Assembly (NCBI RefSeq): GCF_017254865.1
Contig: NZ_JAFKCV010000002.1
Coordinates: forward strand, 477,837-541,836
Direction of reading: 5' to 3'
DNA: 64,000 nt
From: Bowmanella dokdonensis
GTDB taxonomy: Bacteria > Pseudomonadota > Gammaproteobacteria > Enterobacterales > Alteromonadaceae
The position numbers and the translations under genes are program-made. Shown piece after piece: positions 1 through 8,910 of this stretch. The notes under the pieces were generated by a model, which was not told the DNA's origin, made no database searches, and saw only the letters and a list, made by a program, of their open reading frames with translations. The first letter of the stretch is position 1. Every line of letters begins with the position of its first letter.

Positions 1-525
1 CGACAAGCCCTTGAGCGGGAACAAGAATTGTCCCGCGTCGATAACCTTACCGGCGCCGTGAACAGGCGATTCTTCGCGGAGTTGCTGCAAATGGAACTGG
101 ACCGCTCGCAGCGTTCTAAGCACCCGCTCACCCTCGCCTATATTGACCTGGATAACTTCAAAGCAATCAATGACCGCCTGGGCCATGCTGCAGGCGACCA
201 GCTCCTTGCCACTACGGTAAGACAAGTGAAGGGGCAACTGAGGAAGACCGATATACTCGCTCGCTTAGGGGGCGATGAGTTTGCCATCCTGTTGCCGGAA
301 ACCCACATGGAGGCTGCCAAATTGGTCATTTCTGATGTTCAAGCGCACTTCTTAAACGAGATGCATCGGAATAACTGGCCGGTGACACTTTCCATCGGCG
401 TGCTGACCTGCACAAAAATCCCGGCAACCACGGACGAACTGTTGAATCAGGCCGATGCCTTAATGTATGCGGCCAAGAACCAGGGAAAAAATGCAGTTTG
501 CTATGCCGTATACGCGGGCGATTAG
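1..525 (+). CDS. Diguanylate cyclase, GGDEF domain (5' partial)
   Basis: The reading frame is open from base 1, so the gene begins upstream of the window; the TTG at 28 is inside the domain and is not a credible start. The visible 174 residues form one GGDEF domain: the entry motif VDNLTG, the metal/substrate segment DLDNFKAINDRLGHAAGD, and the active-site GGDEF at about residues 90-94. An RxxD inhibitory site (RKTD) lies five residues before GGDEF, so product feedback inhibition by c-di-GMP is expected. The enzyme would make c-di-GMP from two GTP. Its sensory N-terminus is not visible. The gene ends 43 bp before a heptamer array and is convergent with comEC. Confidence 0.93.
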   Translation, partial: RQALEREQELSRVDNLTGAVNRRFFAELLQMELDRSQRSKHPLTLAYIDLDNFKAINDRLGHAAGDQLLATTVRQVKGQLRKTDILARLGGDEFAILLPETHMEAAKLVISDVQAHFLNEMHRNNWPVTLSIGVLTCTKIPATTDELLNQADALMYAAKNQGKNAVCYAVYAGD

Positions 526-568
526 CTTGTGACTTGATAGTGGAACCGACTTCATCAACCCGGATCCC

Positions 569-659
569 CGTCACTTGTCACTCGTCACACGTTACTTGTC
601 ACTTGTTACTTGTCACTTGTTACTTGTTACTTGTTACTTGTTACTTGTTACTTGTTACT
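569..659. repeat. Tandem heptamer array 1 (TGTYACT, 13 units)
   Basis: Thirteen consecutive 7-bp units read on the plus strand as variants of TGTTACT or TGTCACT. The six units nearest comEC (618-659) are identical; the distal ones are degenerate (CGTCACT, CGTCACA, CGTTACT). On the minus strand the units read TAACAAG/TGACAAG. The array runs straight into the end of comEC: the TAA stop (655-657) and the final Lys codon (658-660) are repeat sequence. Homogeneity at the gene-proximal end suggests recent expansion there. Confidence 0.95.
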
Positions 660-2901
660 TCCCCAACCGCATATACCAGTAAGGCGCAACATCCCCTCTG
701 AAGGTCCGAACCTCAATCCTGCCGTCGGCGATACGAAAGCTTATCTGCCCCTCCTCTGCCGTCTGATAGAGCCTGGCGCCGGCCCGGCGGTAACGGGCCA
801 CCACCTCGGGTCCGGGAAACCCCCAGCGATTCAGGTAGCCCTGGCTGAACACCACATGGGCGGCCGACACTGCCTGAATAAAGGGCCCCGACGACGACGT
901 GTTGCTGCCGTGATGGGGTGCCAGCAGAATATCGGCTTTAAGGGAACCTGCTGGAAGCAGGTGTTCGACTGAGGCACCAATGTCACCGGGAAGCAGCAGG
1001 GAATGCCGGCCGTCCGATACATGCAGGATGCAGGAGCGGTCATTTTCATTGCCGGCAAACCCTGCCGGCGGCCACAGCAGGGTCAGGGTCAGTCCCTGCC
1101 AAAGGCCCGTCCAGGGCGCCTGGCAACGCTCCCCCGCCATCAGTTGTTGCACCGGCAATGCCTGTAAGAGTTGCGACTGTCCGCCGGCATGATCGTTATC
1201 CTGATGGCTGATAAACAGCCAGTCCAGCCGGCGGATGCCTAAACTGCCAAGCAGCGGCAGCAACTGCCCCTCAACCGCATTGTAACCTGACGGATAGGCC
1301 GGCCCCGTATCATAGACCAGGGCCTGACCGTGACGGTGGACCAATACCGACAGTCCCTGTCCCACATCCAGCACTTCAACATGCCAGGCCGGATCCCGAC
1401 CGGGCAGGGTCCAGGTTAAGAACGGCAGGCACAGCCACAACCCGTGAAGCCGGGAAAAAGGCAGCCGGGGCAGGAACAGGACCACCAGGGCCAGGGCAAA
1501 GCAGATCCAGACTGCCAGCGGAATGGCTGCAATATTAACGGCCGCCCAGGCCAATCCGTCCGCCCACCGCAGAGCGGACAAACCCAGGGCCACCAGGGAA
1601 TCGGCCAGGCCGAACAGCCAACCGCCCAGTGGCGGCACCAGTACCAGAGTCAGCAAAGCCAGCAGACACAACGGTACCAGCAGGAGGGTCACCACCGGCA
1701 CCGCCAGCAGGTTGACCAGCGGCGCCGCAAAAGACACCAGATTGAACTGCCAGGCCACCAGCGGCAACATCAACAGGCTTAATGCCAGTTGGATGCGTAG
1801 CATCGACAGCCCGGCAGTGGCGAAGGAAAAATCCGTACGCACCACAGGCCAGCGCCAGAACACCAGCCAGATAATCAAGATGGCAGCAAAGCTGAGCCAG
1901 AAGCTTAAGGAAAGCAGGCTTAGCGGAAACAGCAGGATAAAGGCAGCCATGGCATACAGGAACAGCCGCCTCGGTCGCCAGTGCCGGTGGGTCCACAGCA
2001 GGATGATGACCAGGCTCAGCATCAGCCAGGCCCGGGCCGTGGGCAGACTGAAACCAGCCAGCGCCGCGTAGGCCAAGGCCAGCAGGAGCGCCGCCGATAA
2101 GGCCAGTTTATGCAGATTGAGTGACTGGCGCCCTCTTCCCAGCCCCCGGGCCAGCACCCAGGCCAGCAGGCTGTAACCCAGTCCACTGACAATGCCCAGG
2201 TGCAGGCCGGAGATGGCAATCAGATGGGCAATGCCGGTACGCTGCACCAACAGCCAGTCGGCGGGCTGCAGCCACCCCCGGTAGCCCAGCGTCAGGGCTG
2301 CCAGCCAGGCCCCCTGTTCCAGTTCCAGGGCCGCCAACCTGTCCAGCCAGCGCTGACGCAGGCTGACGCTGTCATCCAGCAGTTGGTTGTCCTGCTTACC
2401 GATCACATACCCTGTGGCGCGAATGCCGCTGCTGAGCAACCAGCGCTGATAATTGAATCCCCCCTGATTGACTGTGCCATGGGGCGGCTTGAGCCGGGCC
2501 CTGAGTATGACCCGCTGCCCCTGTTTGAGCGGCCAGGGAGGCGACTGCCAGCTCAGTCGAATCTGCGGCGAATGCCAGCCCACCGGCTGGCCGTCGAGGC
2601 TGTCCAGTTGCAGATTGAAACGCTGTCGGGGACCGGTCTGTGTCAGACTTTCTATCCGTCCGCTTAAGGTAACTTCCTGTCGAATCTTGTCGGCGGGGAG
2701 TTGCCAAGCAATCTGCCAATGGCCTACACTCGCCATCCATACCGCTCCGGTCAGAAGGCCGGAAAGCAGAATCAATCGGAATCGATAAGCCAAAACCAGT
2801 GCAAACAGCAGCAGGAGCGGCAAACACCACACAGGGGGCAACACTGGCCAGACAAGCGACGAAACGCTCCCTGTAATAAAACTGAAAACCCAGACATCCA
2901 T
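655..2901 (-). CDS. comEC: ComEC/Rec2-type DNA internalization protein
   Basis: A polytopic inner-membrane channel protein of 748 aa, usual for the family, predicted to pass single-stranded DNA into the cytoplasm during natural transformation. The N-terminus has hydrophobic segments followed by a DUF4131-like soluble region (about 60-190). The competence transmembrane domain follows (about 215-490, with the typical AISGLHLG). The C-terminal metallo-beta-lactamase-like domain carries the metal motif SHQDNDHAGG near residue 566 and a later PHHGS. The stop codon lies in a heptamer repeat array. Family assignment is strong. Whether the cell is competent cannot be told, as no other competence gene is in view. 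Confidence 0.95.
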   Translation of the reverse strand: MDVWVFSFITGSVSSLVWPVLPPVWCLPLLLLFALVLAYRFRLILLSGLLTGAVWMASVGHWQIAWQLPADKIRQEVTLSGRIESLTQTGPRQRFNLQLDSLDGQPVGWHSPQIRLSWQSPPWPLKQGQRVILRARLKPPHGTVNQGGFNYQRWLLSSGIRATGYVIGKQDNQLLDDSVSLRQRWLDRLAALELEQGAWLAALTLGYRGWLQPADWLLVQRTGIAHLIAISGLHLGIVSGLGYSLLAWVLARGLGRGRQSLNLHKLALSAALLLALAYAALAGFSLPTARAWLMLSLVIILLWTHRHWRPRRLFLYAMAAFILLFPLSLLSLSFWLSFAAILIIWLVFWRWPVVRTDFSFATAGLSMLRIQLALSLLMLPLVAWQFNLVSFAAPLVNLLAVPVVTLLLVPLCLLALLTLVLVPPLGGWLFGLADSLVALGLSALRWADGLAWAAVNIAAIPLAVWICFALALVVLFLPRLPFSRLHGLWLCLPFLTWTLPGRDPAWHVEVLDVGQGLSVLVHRHGQALVYDTGPAYPSGYNAVEGQLLPLLGSLGIRRLDWLFISHQDNDHAGGQSQLLQALPVQQLMAGERCQAPWTGLWQGLTLTLLWPPAGFAGNENDRSCILHVSDGRHSLLLPGDIGASVEHLLPAGSLKADILLAPHHGSNTSSSGPFIQAVSAAHVVFSQGYLNRWGFPGPEVVARYRRAGARLYQTAEEGQISFRIADGRIEVRTFRGDVAPYWYMRLGK

Positions 2902-2989
2902 ATTAGTGTCGCCCGTAGTAACAGGTCAGGTCTGTCTTGTCCCACTGGCCAATCCCAGCAGACAGAGATGAGCCTTCTCAGAGAGCTTT

Positions 2990-3526
2990 ATGCCGAAGAA
3001 AATTATTAAGCGGTTTTTGCCGGATCACCAGAAAATCAAACAGCAAAAGGTCCTTAAGATGTTTGGCACCTTGCTGCACGATGCCAATCTCTGGCACCTG
3101 AACCGCCGCTCAGCCTCCGGCGCCTTTGGTCTGGGACTGTTTTTCGCCTTCTGGCCGGTGCCTTTCCAGATGTGGCTGGCGGCCGCGCTGGCCATCCCCT
3201 TCCGGGTCAATCTGCCCCTGTCTGTGGCCACCGTCTGGATCACAAACCCCTTTACCATGCCGCCGATTTTCTACGGCGCCTACCTGGTGGGCGTGGCGGT
3301 ACTGGGTCAACCCGAGCAGGAGTTTAAATTTCAGGCCAACTGGGACTGGATTGTGGCCAGTCTGGGCTCCATCGGGCCGGCTTTTCTGCTGGGCTGTTTT
3401 ATTTGTGCGGTGTTTTTCGGCCTGGCGGGATTTTTCGGCATGAACCTGCTGTGGCGCCATTCGGTCAGAAAAGCCTGGCAGAAGCGCCGGCAGCAGCGAA
3501 TGGCCCCCTTTACCCGCAGGATGTAG
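2990..3526 (+). CDS. DUF2062 family inner-membrane protein
   Basis: A 178-aa protein with a basic N-terminus and about three hydrophobic segments (near 45-65, 75-100 and 130-155), including the family-typical GLGLFFAFWPVPFQMW and NPFTMPPIFYGAY. The conserved aromatic/Pro-rich loops match DUF2062, a membrane family of unknown function. It is divergent from comEC with an 88-bp gap, and ends 3 bp from the end of recD, so the two are convergent. The C-terminus is very basic (RKAWQKRRQQR). Confidence 0.87.
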   Translation: MPKKIIKRFLPDHQKIKQQKVLKMFGTLLHDANLWHLNRRSASGAFGLGLFFAFWPVPFQMWLAAALAIPFRVNLPLSVATVWITNPFTMPPIFYGAYLVGVAVLGQPEQEFKFQANWDWIVASLGSIGPAFLLGCFICAVFFGLAGFFGMNLLWRHSVRKAWQKRRQQRMAPFTRRM

Positions 3527-3529
3527 GCC

Positions 3530-5398
3530 TTATTCGGGCGCTGTCAGCCGCCCGGCCAGACCCGAGCCGCGCAGACTATGGGTCTGCAGGGCGTCCCGCA
3601 GTAATTCGGCCCTGGCATATAAGGTTACCCGGTTCCTGGCCCGGGTAATGGCCGTATACAGCAGCTCCTTGCTGACCAATTCCTGAGCCAATGAGCCAAG
3701 GCTCAAAATGGCGTGTTCAAACTCCGACCCCTGGCTCTTGTGAATAGTCATGGCGTACAGGCGCTGACTGGCAGGCACGCGGCTTGGCAGCAGCGCGCGG
3801 AACTGGCCCGCGGCATCCATAAACCAGACTTTGAGCAAACCCTGCTCATCCGTCATGCAGATCCCCACATCGCCGTTGAACAGGCGGACCTGATAATCAT
3901 TCTGGCCGACCATAATGGGGCAGCCCGGATAAAAGTCCTGCTCGGGGCGGATCCAACCACGACGGGTGAGGGCCAGCTCAATTCGCCGGTTCAGTTGTTC
4001 TACGCCCCAGGGCCCACGGCGGGAGGCACAGAGCAGTTGCTGCCGCCCCAGTAAAGAAAAGGCCCCGCCTATATCGCCGCTGCGAACCGCGGCGAAATAG
4101 CCGCCAAGCTCGTCACAGACCTGCTCGACCAGCACATCCACCGAATCGAGCGTCCGCCAATCCAGTTCCCTTTCATCGGCCCCGCTCAGACAGAGCAATA
4201 TATCCTTGAAATTCCCCTGGTTGACCGCCCTGGCCAACCGACCCACCCCGCTGTCATCGGCAAATCTGTGACTCTTGCGCAACATCACCAGATTGTCCTG
4301 TACCCGGCTTTGCTTCTTCCCGGCAACGGGCAGTTGCATACCCGTCATCTTTTCAATCAGCTCACAGGTGTCGGCGGTAAACTGGGGGATCTTTTCGTCC
4401 TGCCAGATGGCGGAGGGCAGACTCTGGCAGATATCGCCCAGCACTGAGCCCACCTCCACCGAGGCCAGTTGCTGGCGATCCCCCAGCATTACCAGCCTGG
4501 CATGCTCGGGCAGTGCGTCGAGCAGCTTGCTCATCATGGGCAGGTCCACCATAGAGGCTTCGTCCAGGATCAGCATATCCAGTGGCAGGGGATTGTCCCG
4601 GTCATGGCGAAAGGTCACCTTGTTAGGCTGGTAACCCAGCAGGCGATGCAGGGTGGCCGCTTCCACGGGCAGATCATCACGCAGCTCGGGAGGCAACTTC
4701 TCCCTGGCCTGGCCGATAGACTCGGTCAGTCTGGCCGCCGCCTTGCCGGTCGGCGCCACCAGGGCGATACGAAGCAATGCCCCCTGCTGCCTGGCCAGTC
4801 CCTGTACCAGGGCCATCAGGCGGGTGACAGTGGTCGTCTTGCCGGTGCCAGGTCCACCGGTGATCAGGCAAAGCTGGCGGGAGGCGGCCAGTACCACCGC
4901 CACCTGCTGCCAGTCCAGTTGTGGCTCCAGGCTGCCAAACAGGCTTTCCAGCATCGCCTTACCGGCTTTGATATCGAGTGCCAGGCGCTTGTCGGCAAGC
5001 AGGCTGAGGCGTTCTGCCAGGCGCTGTTCATGCAACCAGTAACGCTGCAGGTACAGGGCGTCCTGCTGCAATACGATAGGCCGGTCAACCGACTCTGCCG
5101 CATCCGGCCGGCTGACGGTGTGAGCGCGCTCAAGAATTTGCTGCAGTTCCGATTCAAACAGCATGGGCAGATCCAGGTCAAGCTCACCCAGGCAGTCGTT
5201 ATATAACCGGGTCAGCTCCCCAAGGGACACGCACACATGCTGACTGGCCAGTTGCTGGCTGAGCAGGGCCGCCACAATGGCCATCGACCTGCCGTGGCGG
5301 GGCTCCTGGGTGGCGATAAATTCTGCAAAAGCGCGGTCCAGGCCATTGATCAGGCCTTGTTGCTGCAGCGGACTCAGCCAGGATTGGGTGTTCAGCAT
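3530..5398 (-). CDS. recD: RecBCD enzyme subunit RecD (exodeoxyribonuclease V alpha)
   Basis: The 5'-3' helicase subunit of the RecBCD repair nuclease; 622 aa, a normal length. An N-terminal RecB-interaction region is followed by superfamily-1B helicase motifs: Walker A GGPGTGKTTT at 181-190, Walker B LILDEASMVD at 276-285, a QLASVEVGSVL switch segment, and the C-terminal TIHKSQGSEF motif. Its ATG overlaps the recB stop codon region (7-bp overlap), so it is translationally coupled and last in the recC-recB-recD operon. Confidence 0.97.
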   Translation of the reverse strand: MLNTQSWLSPLQQQGLINGLDRAFAEFIATQEPRHGRSMAIVAALLSQQLASQHVCVSLGELTRLYNDCLGELDLDLPMLFESELQQILERAHTVSRPDAAESVDRPIVLQQDALYLQRYWLHEQRLAERLSLLADKRLALDIKAGKAMLESLFGSLEPQLDWQQVAVVLAASRQLCLITGGPGTGKTTTVTRLMALVQGLARQQGALLRIALVAPTGKAAARLTESIGQAREKLPPELRDDLPVEAATLHRLLGYQPNKVTFRHDRDNPLPLDMLILDEASMVDLPMMSKLLDALPEHARLVMLGDRQQLASVEVGSVLGDICQSLPSAIWQDEKIPQFTADTCELIEKMTGMQLPVAGKKQSRVQDNLVMLRKSHRFADDSGVGRLARAVNQGNFKDILLCLSGADERELDWRTLDSVDVLVEQVCDELGGYFAAVRSGDIGGAFSLLGRQQLLCASRRGPWGVEQLNRRIELALTRRGWIRPEQDFYPGCPIMVGQNDYQVRLFNGDVGICMTDEQGLLKVWFMDAAGQFRALLPSRVPASQRLYAMTIHKSQGSEFEHAILSLGSLAQELVSKELLYTAITRARNRVTLYARAELLRDALQTHSLRGSGLAGRLTAPE

Positions 5399-8300
5399 AG
5401 GCTCAGTTGCTCCCCTTCCCCGTGATTCTCCGTCCTGCCGTCAAACAAATCGTCCAACGCCAGGATCAGGGCCTTAGGCACCCGCCACAAATAACAACCG
5501 TGCCCCGGCCGCTGGCCGCTCATGCCGCGCAAGAACCAGTAACAGGCACCGCCCACATGCCGGTCATAATCGTAATCTGCCAGGCAGGATTTCAGCCAGC
5601 GGTGCAGCGCCAGGCTGTAAAGCAGAGCCTGCAGATGATAATCGTGCTCCTGCATGGCCTGCTCCATCGCCTCCTTGTCGTAATCATCCAGGCTGTCGCC
5701 CAGGTAATTGGACTTGTAATCCGCCACATACAATTTCCCCTGATGGGAAAAAATCAAATCCACATAGCCCTTCAGCACGCCGCTGAGGGTATCGAAATCG
5801 TATTGTCCGGCCAGCGGCCCCAGATGTTGGGCAAGAATCCGGTTGAAATGCACGGCCTGGACCTTTTCCAGGGGCAGATGAAACTCCATTTCAATTTTTA
5901 CCTGCTGCAAGTCGGCCAGGGTCAGCGGGGTATGGGTAAACAGCGGGGCGGACAAGACTTCTTCAAGCCAACCACAGACTACAGGCCACCAGTCTTGTTC
6001 AATGCCGAATTTCTGTCCCTGCTCTGCCACCAGTGTTTCAATCGGCGCGGCATCACAACCGAGCAGATGCTCCAGCACCCCATGCAGGAAGGAACCGGCG
6101 CGGGCCCCGCGGATAAAGCCAAACCGGTCCCGCCGGGGGGCTGAGGGCATTGCCCGTTCCAACAGGCTGTTGCCTTCGTCATGACCGGGTCCGGGCAGTC
6201 TGTCCTGCTGCTGGGCAATGGCGGAATAGCTGGTCAGTCGCCAGCGCTGTTTAAGACTGCGGGTAAAAGGTGCCAGACGCAGCTCTGCCGCCGGCATCCC
6301 GGGTTGGCGCAAGGGCTGCCCGTTACCCGTCACGGCCGGATGGGCCAGTGTGACACCCTCAAGGCCGGTGAGCTCCGTCAGTTTCTGAGTTAGCGCGGAC
6401 GCATCCGGCACCCTCTGTTCGTCGAACAACAAGGCGCCAAGGGCCGTTTGCTGAAGCCCGGTGGCCTTACCACGCCCCATATTACTCAGCCAGACTCCAA
6501 CCGAGCAGTGGTGCCGGGCACGGGTCAGGGCCACATACAGCAGGCGGATATCCTCGGCCAGCCTTTCCCTGGCGGCCCGGGCCCTGGCCTCATCGCCACC
6601 GAGAAAATCGATTTGCAGACGATGCTCATCATCGTGATACAGGGCTTCGGCGCGACTGACCACCCGGGCTGCAAAGGGAATAAACACCAGCGGATACTCC
6701 AGCCCCTTGGAGGCATGCATGGTCACAATCTGCACCAGTTGATCGTCGGTTTCCAGGCGAAGCTGCTGGCCTTCCTGATTGTCATCCGGTTCAATCAGAC
6801 AGTACTGGTACCAGCGCAGCAACTGACTTTCCCCCTGAATGCTTTGGCTTTGCTGCTGTAGCAGTTCGAACAGATGGCGCAGATCCGTTACCCGGCGCAG
6901 ACCGTCCTCACAGCGCTGAAGCTGGGTCGCAAAAAGTCCCAACGACTGCTGAGCCTGGGCCAGGGCGCTGGCAATGCCCTGGCGCTGCCATACTCGCTGC
7001 CAGTGATGAAACTGAAACAACAACTCCTGCCAGCGACTGTCATCGGTCAGCCAGCTCTCAAACCGGGCGGCGCTCAGCCCCACCAGTTCACTGAGCATGG
7101 CCGCCTTGATGGCCCGTTCATCACCTGGATGATGAATGGCCTCCAGCAGCAGGTACAAATCCCGGGCGACCTGGGTGCCAAACACGCTGCGCCTGACCTG
7201 GAACACACTGGCAATGCCCAGGTCCATCAGGGCCTGTTTCATCAGTTGCGCCTCAAATCTGTCCCGCACCAGCACAGCGCAATCACCCGGTTGCACGGGA
7301 CGCTCTCCCGCCTCATCGGCCAGTCTGACCCGCCCTGTTGCAGCCTCCTGCAGCCAGTCGCAGATACGTGCAGCAAAGTGCCCGGCCAGGGCAGACTGTA
7401 TCTGGGCAAAACCCACTGGCTGTTCGCCTTCCAGATAGTCGAACTGCAGGCCACCTACCCCCTGCCCGTCCAGCAGCAACCGGCGTTTTCCCTGCCCGGC
7501 CTTCACCGGCGTGAAGGGAATATCCTCATTGAATAAAAAGCCTTGCGGGCTCTGGGCAAACAGCCCATTGACCGCCGTTACCAGCGCCGGCTCGGAACGC
7601 CAGTTGGTGTCCAGGGTAAAGTGCCGCTCTGCACCCACTTGTCGCTTGGCCTGGATATAGGTAAAGATATCCGCACCGCGAAAGGCATAGATGGCCTGTT
7701 TGGGATCGCCAATCATAATCAGGCCCAGGGCGGGATCCTCTCCATACAACCGACTGAACACCCGGTACTGGATGGCATCAGTGTCCTGGAATTCATCGAT
7801 CATGGCGCAGGGATATTGCCGGCGCACAGCCTCGGCAAGGGCCTCTGCGTTCTCACCCTTGAGGGCTTGTTGCAGCAGGCTGAGCAGATCGTCGGGACTA
7901 AGCTGGTTGGCCTGGGACTTGCTGCTGATCAGTTGACTGCGCACGCTCTGCAACGCCTCCCCGCACAGGGTAACTACCAGGCTGTCCCGCATTTGCTGCT
8001 GCAGGTGGTGCAACTGCTCGAACCGGGTAAAGTTCAAGTCGCCCAGATCCGGGCTGGCCTTGGTAGCGGCCTTGGCGATTTTTTCCGCTGAGAAGGTTTG
8101 CCAGCCATCCTTATGGCCGGCAAAGAACCATCCGTCACCCTGGCAGAAATGTTCCATCGCCGACAACACTGCCCCTTTGCCCAGCACGCTGCGTTTATTC
8201 AGGCTGGCCTGCCACAGCCGCTCTCCCACCTGCTGGCTGAGCCACCAGGCCTTGGTTTCCACAAGCAGGCGCTGATATTCAGCCAGATAGACATCCGGCC

Positions 8301-8910
8301 CCCTCCCGGGCATTGCATAATGTACCGGCTGGGCCAGCAAGCCGCGAATCCTTGCCAGTAACTGGTTTGGTCCGGACCACTGTTGAAGGGTCAGGGTCAG
8401 AAGCGGCGCCGGCAGGGTCAGGACCCGGCGGCGCCAGAAATCATTGATCGCCTGGTGCAGATGGTCGGATTCATCCAGGATCAATTCCTGCTGGTAGCGG
8501 GAACCACTTTCAAACGCATGTTGAACCAGCACCCGCTGACAGAAACCGTGGATGGTAAAGACCGCGGCTTCGTCCATCTGCTTGAGTGCCAGTTGCAGGC
8601 GAAAACAGGCCAGCGTGCGATCCTCGCAGTCCTCAATCATGGCCTGCACCAGGGGGTTATTGCTTTGACCCAGCTGAAAATCGACACTGGTCTGGCTGAC
8701 CAGCTCGCGGATCCTGCCCTTAAGCTCGGCGGTGGCAGCATTGGTAAAAGTGACCACCAGGATACTGTCCACCTGGTGCGGGGTACAGCCATGGCCAAGC
8801 ACCAGTCGCAGGTACAGATGTACAATGGTATAGGTCTTGCCGGTGCCGGCGCTGGCTTCGATCAGCGACTGCCCATGCAAGGGAAAGCTCAGTATATCCA
8901 GCGACTTCAT
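5392..8910 (-). CDS. recB: RecBCD enzyme subunit RecB (exodeoxyribonuclease V beta)
   Basis: The 3'-5' helicase and nuclease subunit, 1172 aa. The N-terminal UvrD-like helicase has Walker A EASAGTGKT at about 18-26, the Walker B DEFQD, and MHASKGLEYP later in the helicase. The C-terminal nuclease keeps the acidic/lysine catalytic set in GYVDLIF and YVADYKS. It overlaps recC by 4 bp (ATGA) and recD by 7 bp. Unlike E. coli there is no ptrA protease gene between recC and recB. Complete, with no frameshift. Confidence 0.97.
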   Translation of the reverse strand: MKSLDILSFPLHGQSLIEASAGTGKTYTIVHLYLRLVLGHGCTPHQVDSILVVTFTNAATAELKGRIRELVSQTSVDFQLGQSNNPLVQAMIEDCEDRTLACFRLQLALKQMDEAAVFTIHGFCQRVLVQHAFESGSRYQQELILDESDHLHQAINDFWRRRVLTLPAPLLTLTLQQWSGPNQLLARIRGLLAQPVHYAMPGRGPDVYLAEYQRLLVETKAWWLSQQVGERLWQASLNKRSVLGKGAVLSAMEHFCQGDGWFFAGHKDGWQTFSAEKIAKAATKASPDLGDLNFTRFEQLHHLQQQMRDSLVVTLCGEALQSVRSQLISSKSQANQLSPDDLLSLLQQALKGENAEALAEAVRRQYPCAMIDEFQDTDAIQYRVFSRLYGEDPALGLIMIGDPKQAIYAFRGADIFTYIQAKRQVGAERHFTLDTNWRSEPALVTAVNGLFAQSPQGFLFNEDIPFTPVKAGQGKRRLLLDGQGVGGLQFDYLEGEQPVGFAQIQSALAGHFAARICDWLQEAATGRVRLADEAGERPVQPGDCAVLVRDRFEAQLMKQALMDLGIASVFQVRRSVFGTQVARDLYLLLEAIHHPGDERAIKAAMLSELVGLSAARFESWLTDDSRWQELLFQFHHWQRVWQRQGIASALAQAQQSLGLFATQLQRCEDGLRRVTDLRHLFELLQQQSQSIQGESQLLRWYQYCLIEPDDNQEGQQLRLETDDQLVQIVTMHASKGLEYPLVFIPFAARVVSRAEALYHDDEHRLQIDFLGGDEARARAARERLAEDIRLLYVALTRARHHCSVGVWLSNMGRGKATGLQQTALGALLFDEQRVPDASALTQKLTELTGLEGVTLAHPAVTGNGQPLRQPGMPAAELRLAPFTRSLKQRWRLTSYSAIAQQQDRLPGPGHDEGNSLLERAMPSAPRRDRFGFIRGARAGSFLHGVLEHLLGCDAAPIETLVAEQGQKFGIEQDWWPVVCGWLEEVLSAPLFTHTPLTLADLQQVKIEMEFHLPLEKVQAVHFNRILAQHLGPLAGQYDFDTLSGVLKGYVDLIFSHQGKLYVADYKSNYLGDSLDDYDKEAMEQAMQEHDYHLQALLYSLALHRWLKSCLADYDYDRHVGGACYWFLRGMSGQRPGHGCYLWRVPKALILALDDLFDGRTENHGEGEQLSLC

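Noticed and set aside
569-659. Heptamer array considered as a CRISPR
   Set aside because: Units are 7 bp with no spacers; no cas gene is in the window.
610-972. Plus-strand frames at the comEC end that read into the heptamer array
   Set aside because: They lie antisense to comEC, start in repeat sequence and resemble no protein.
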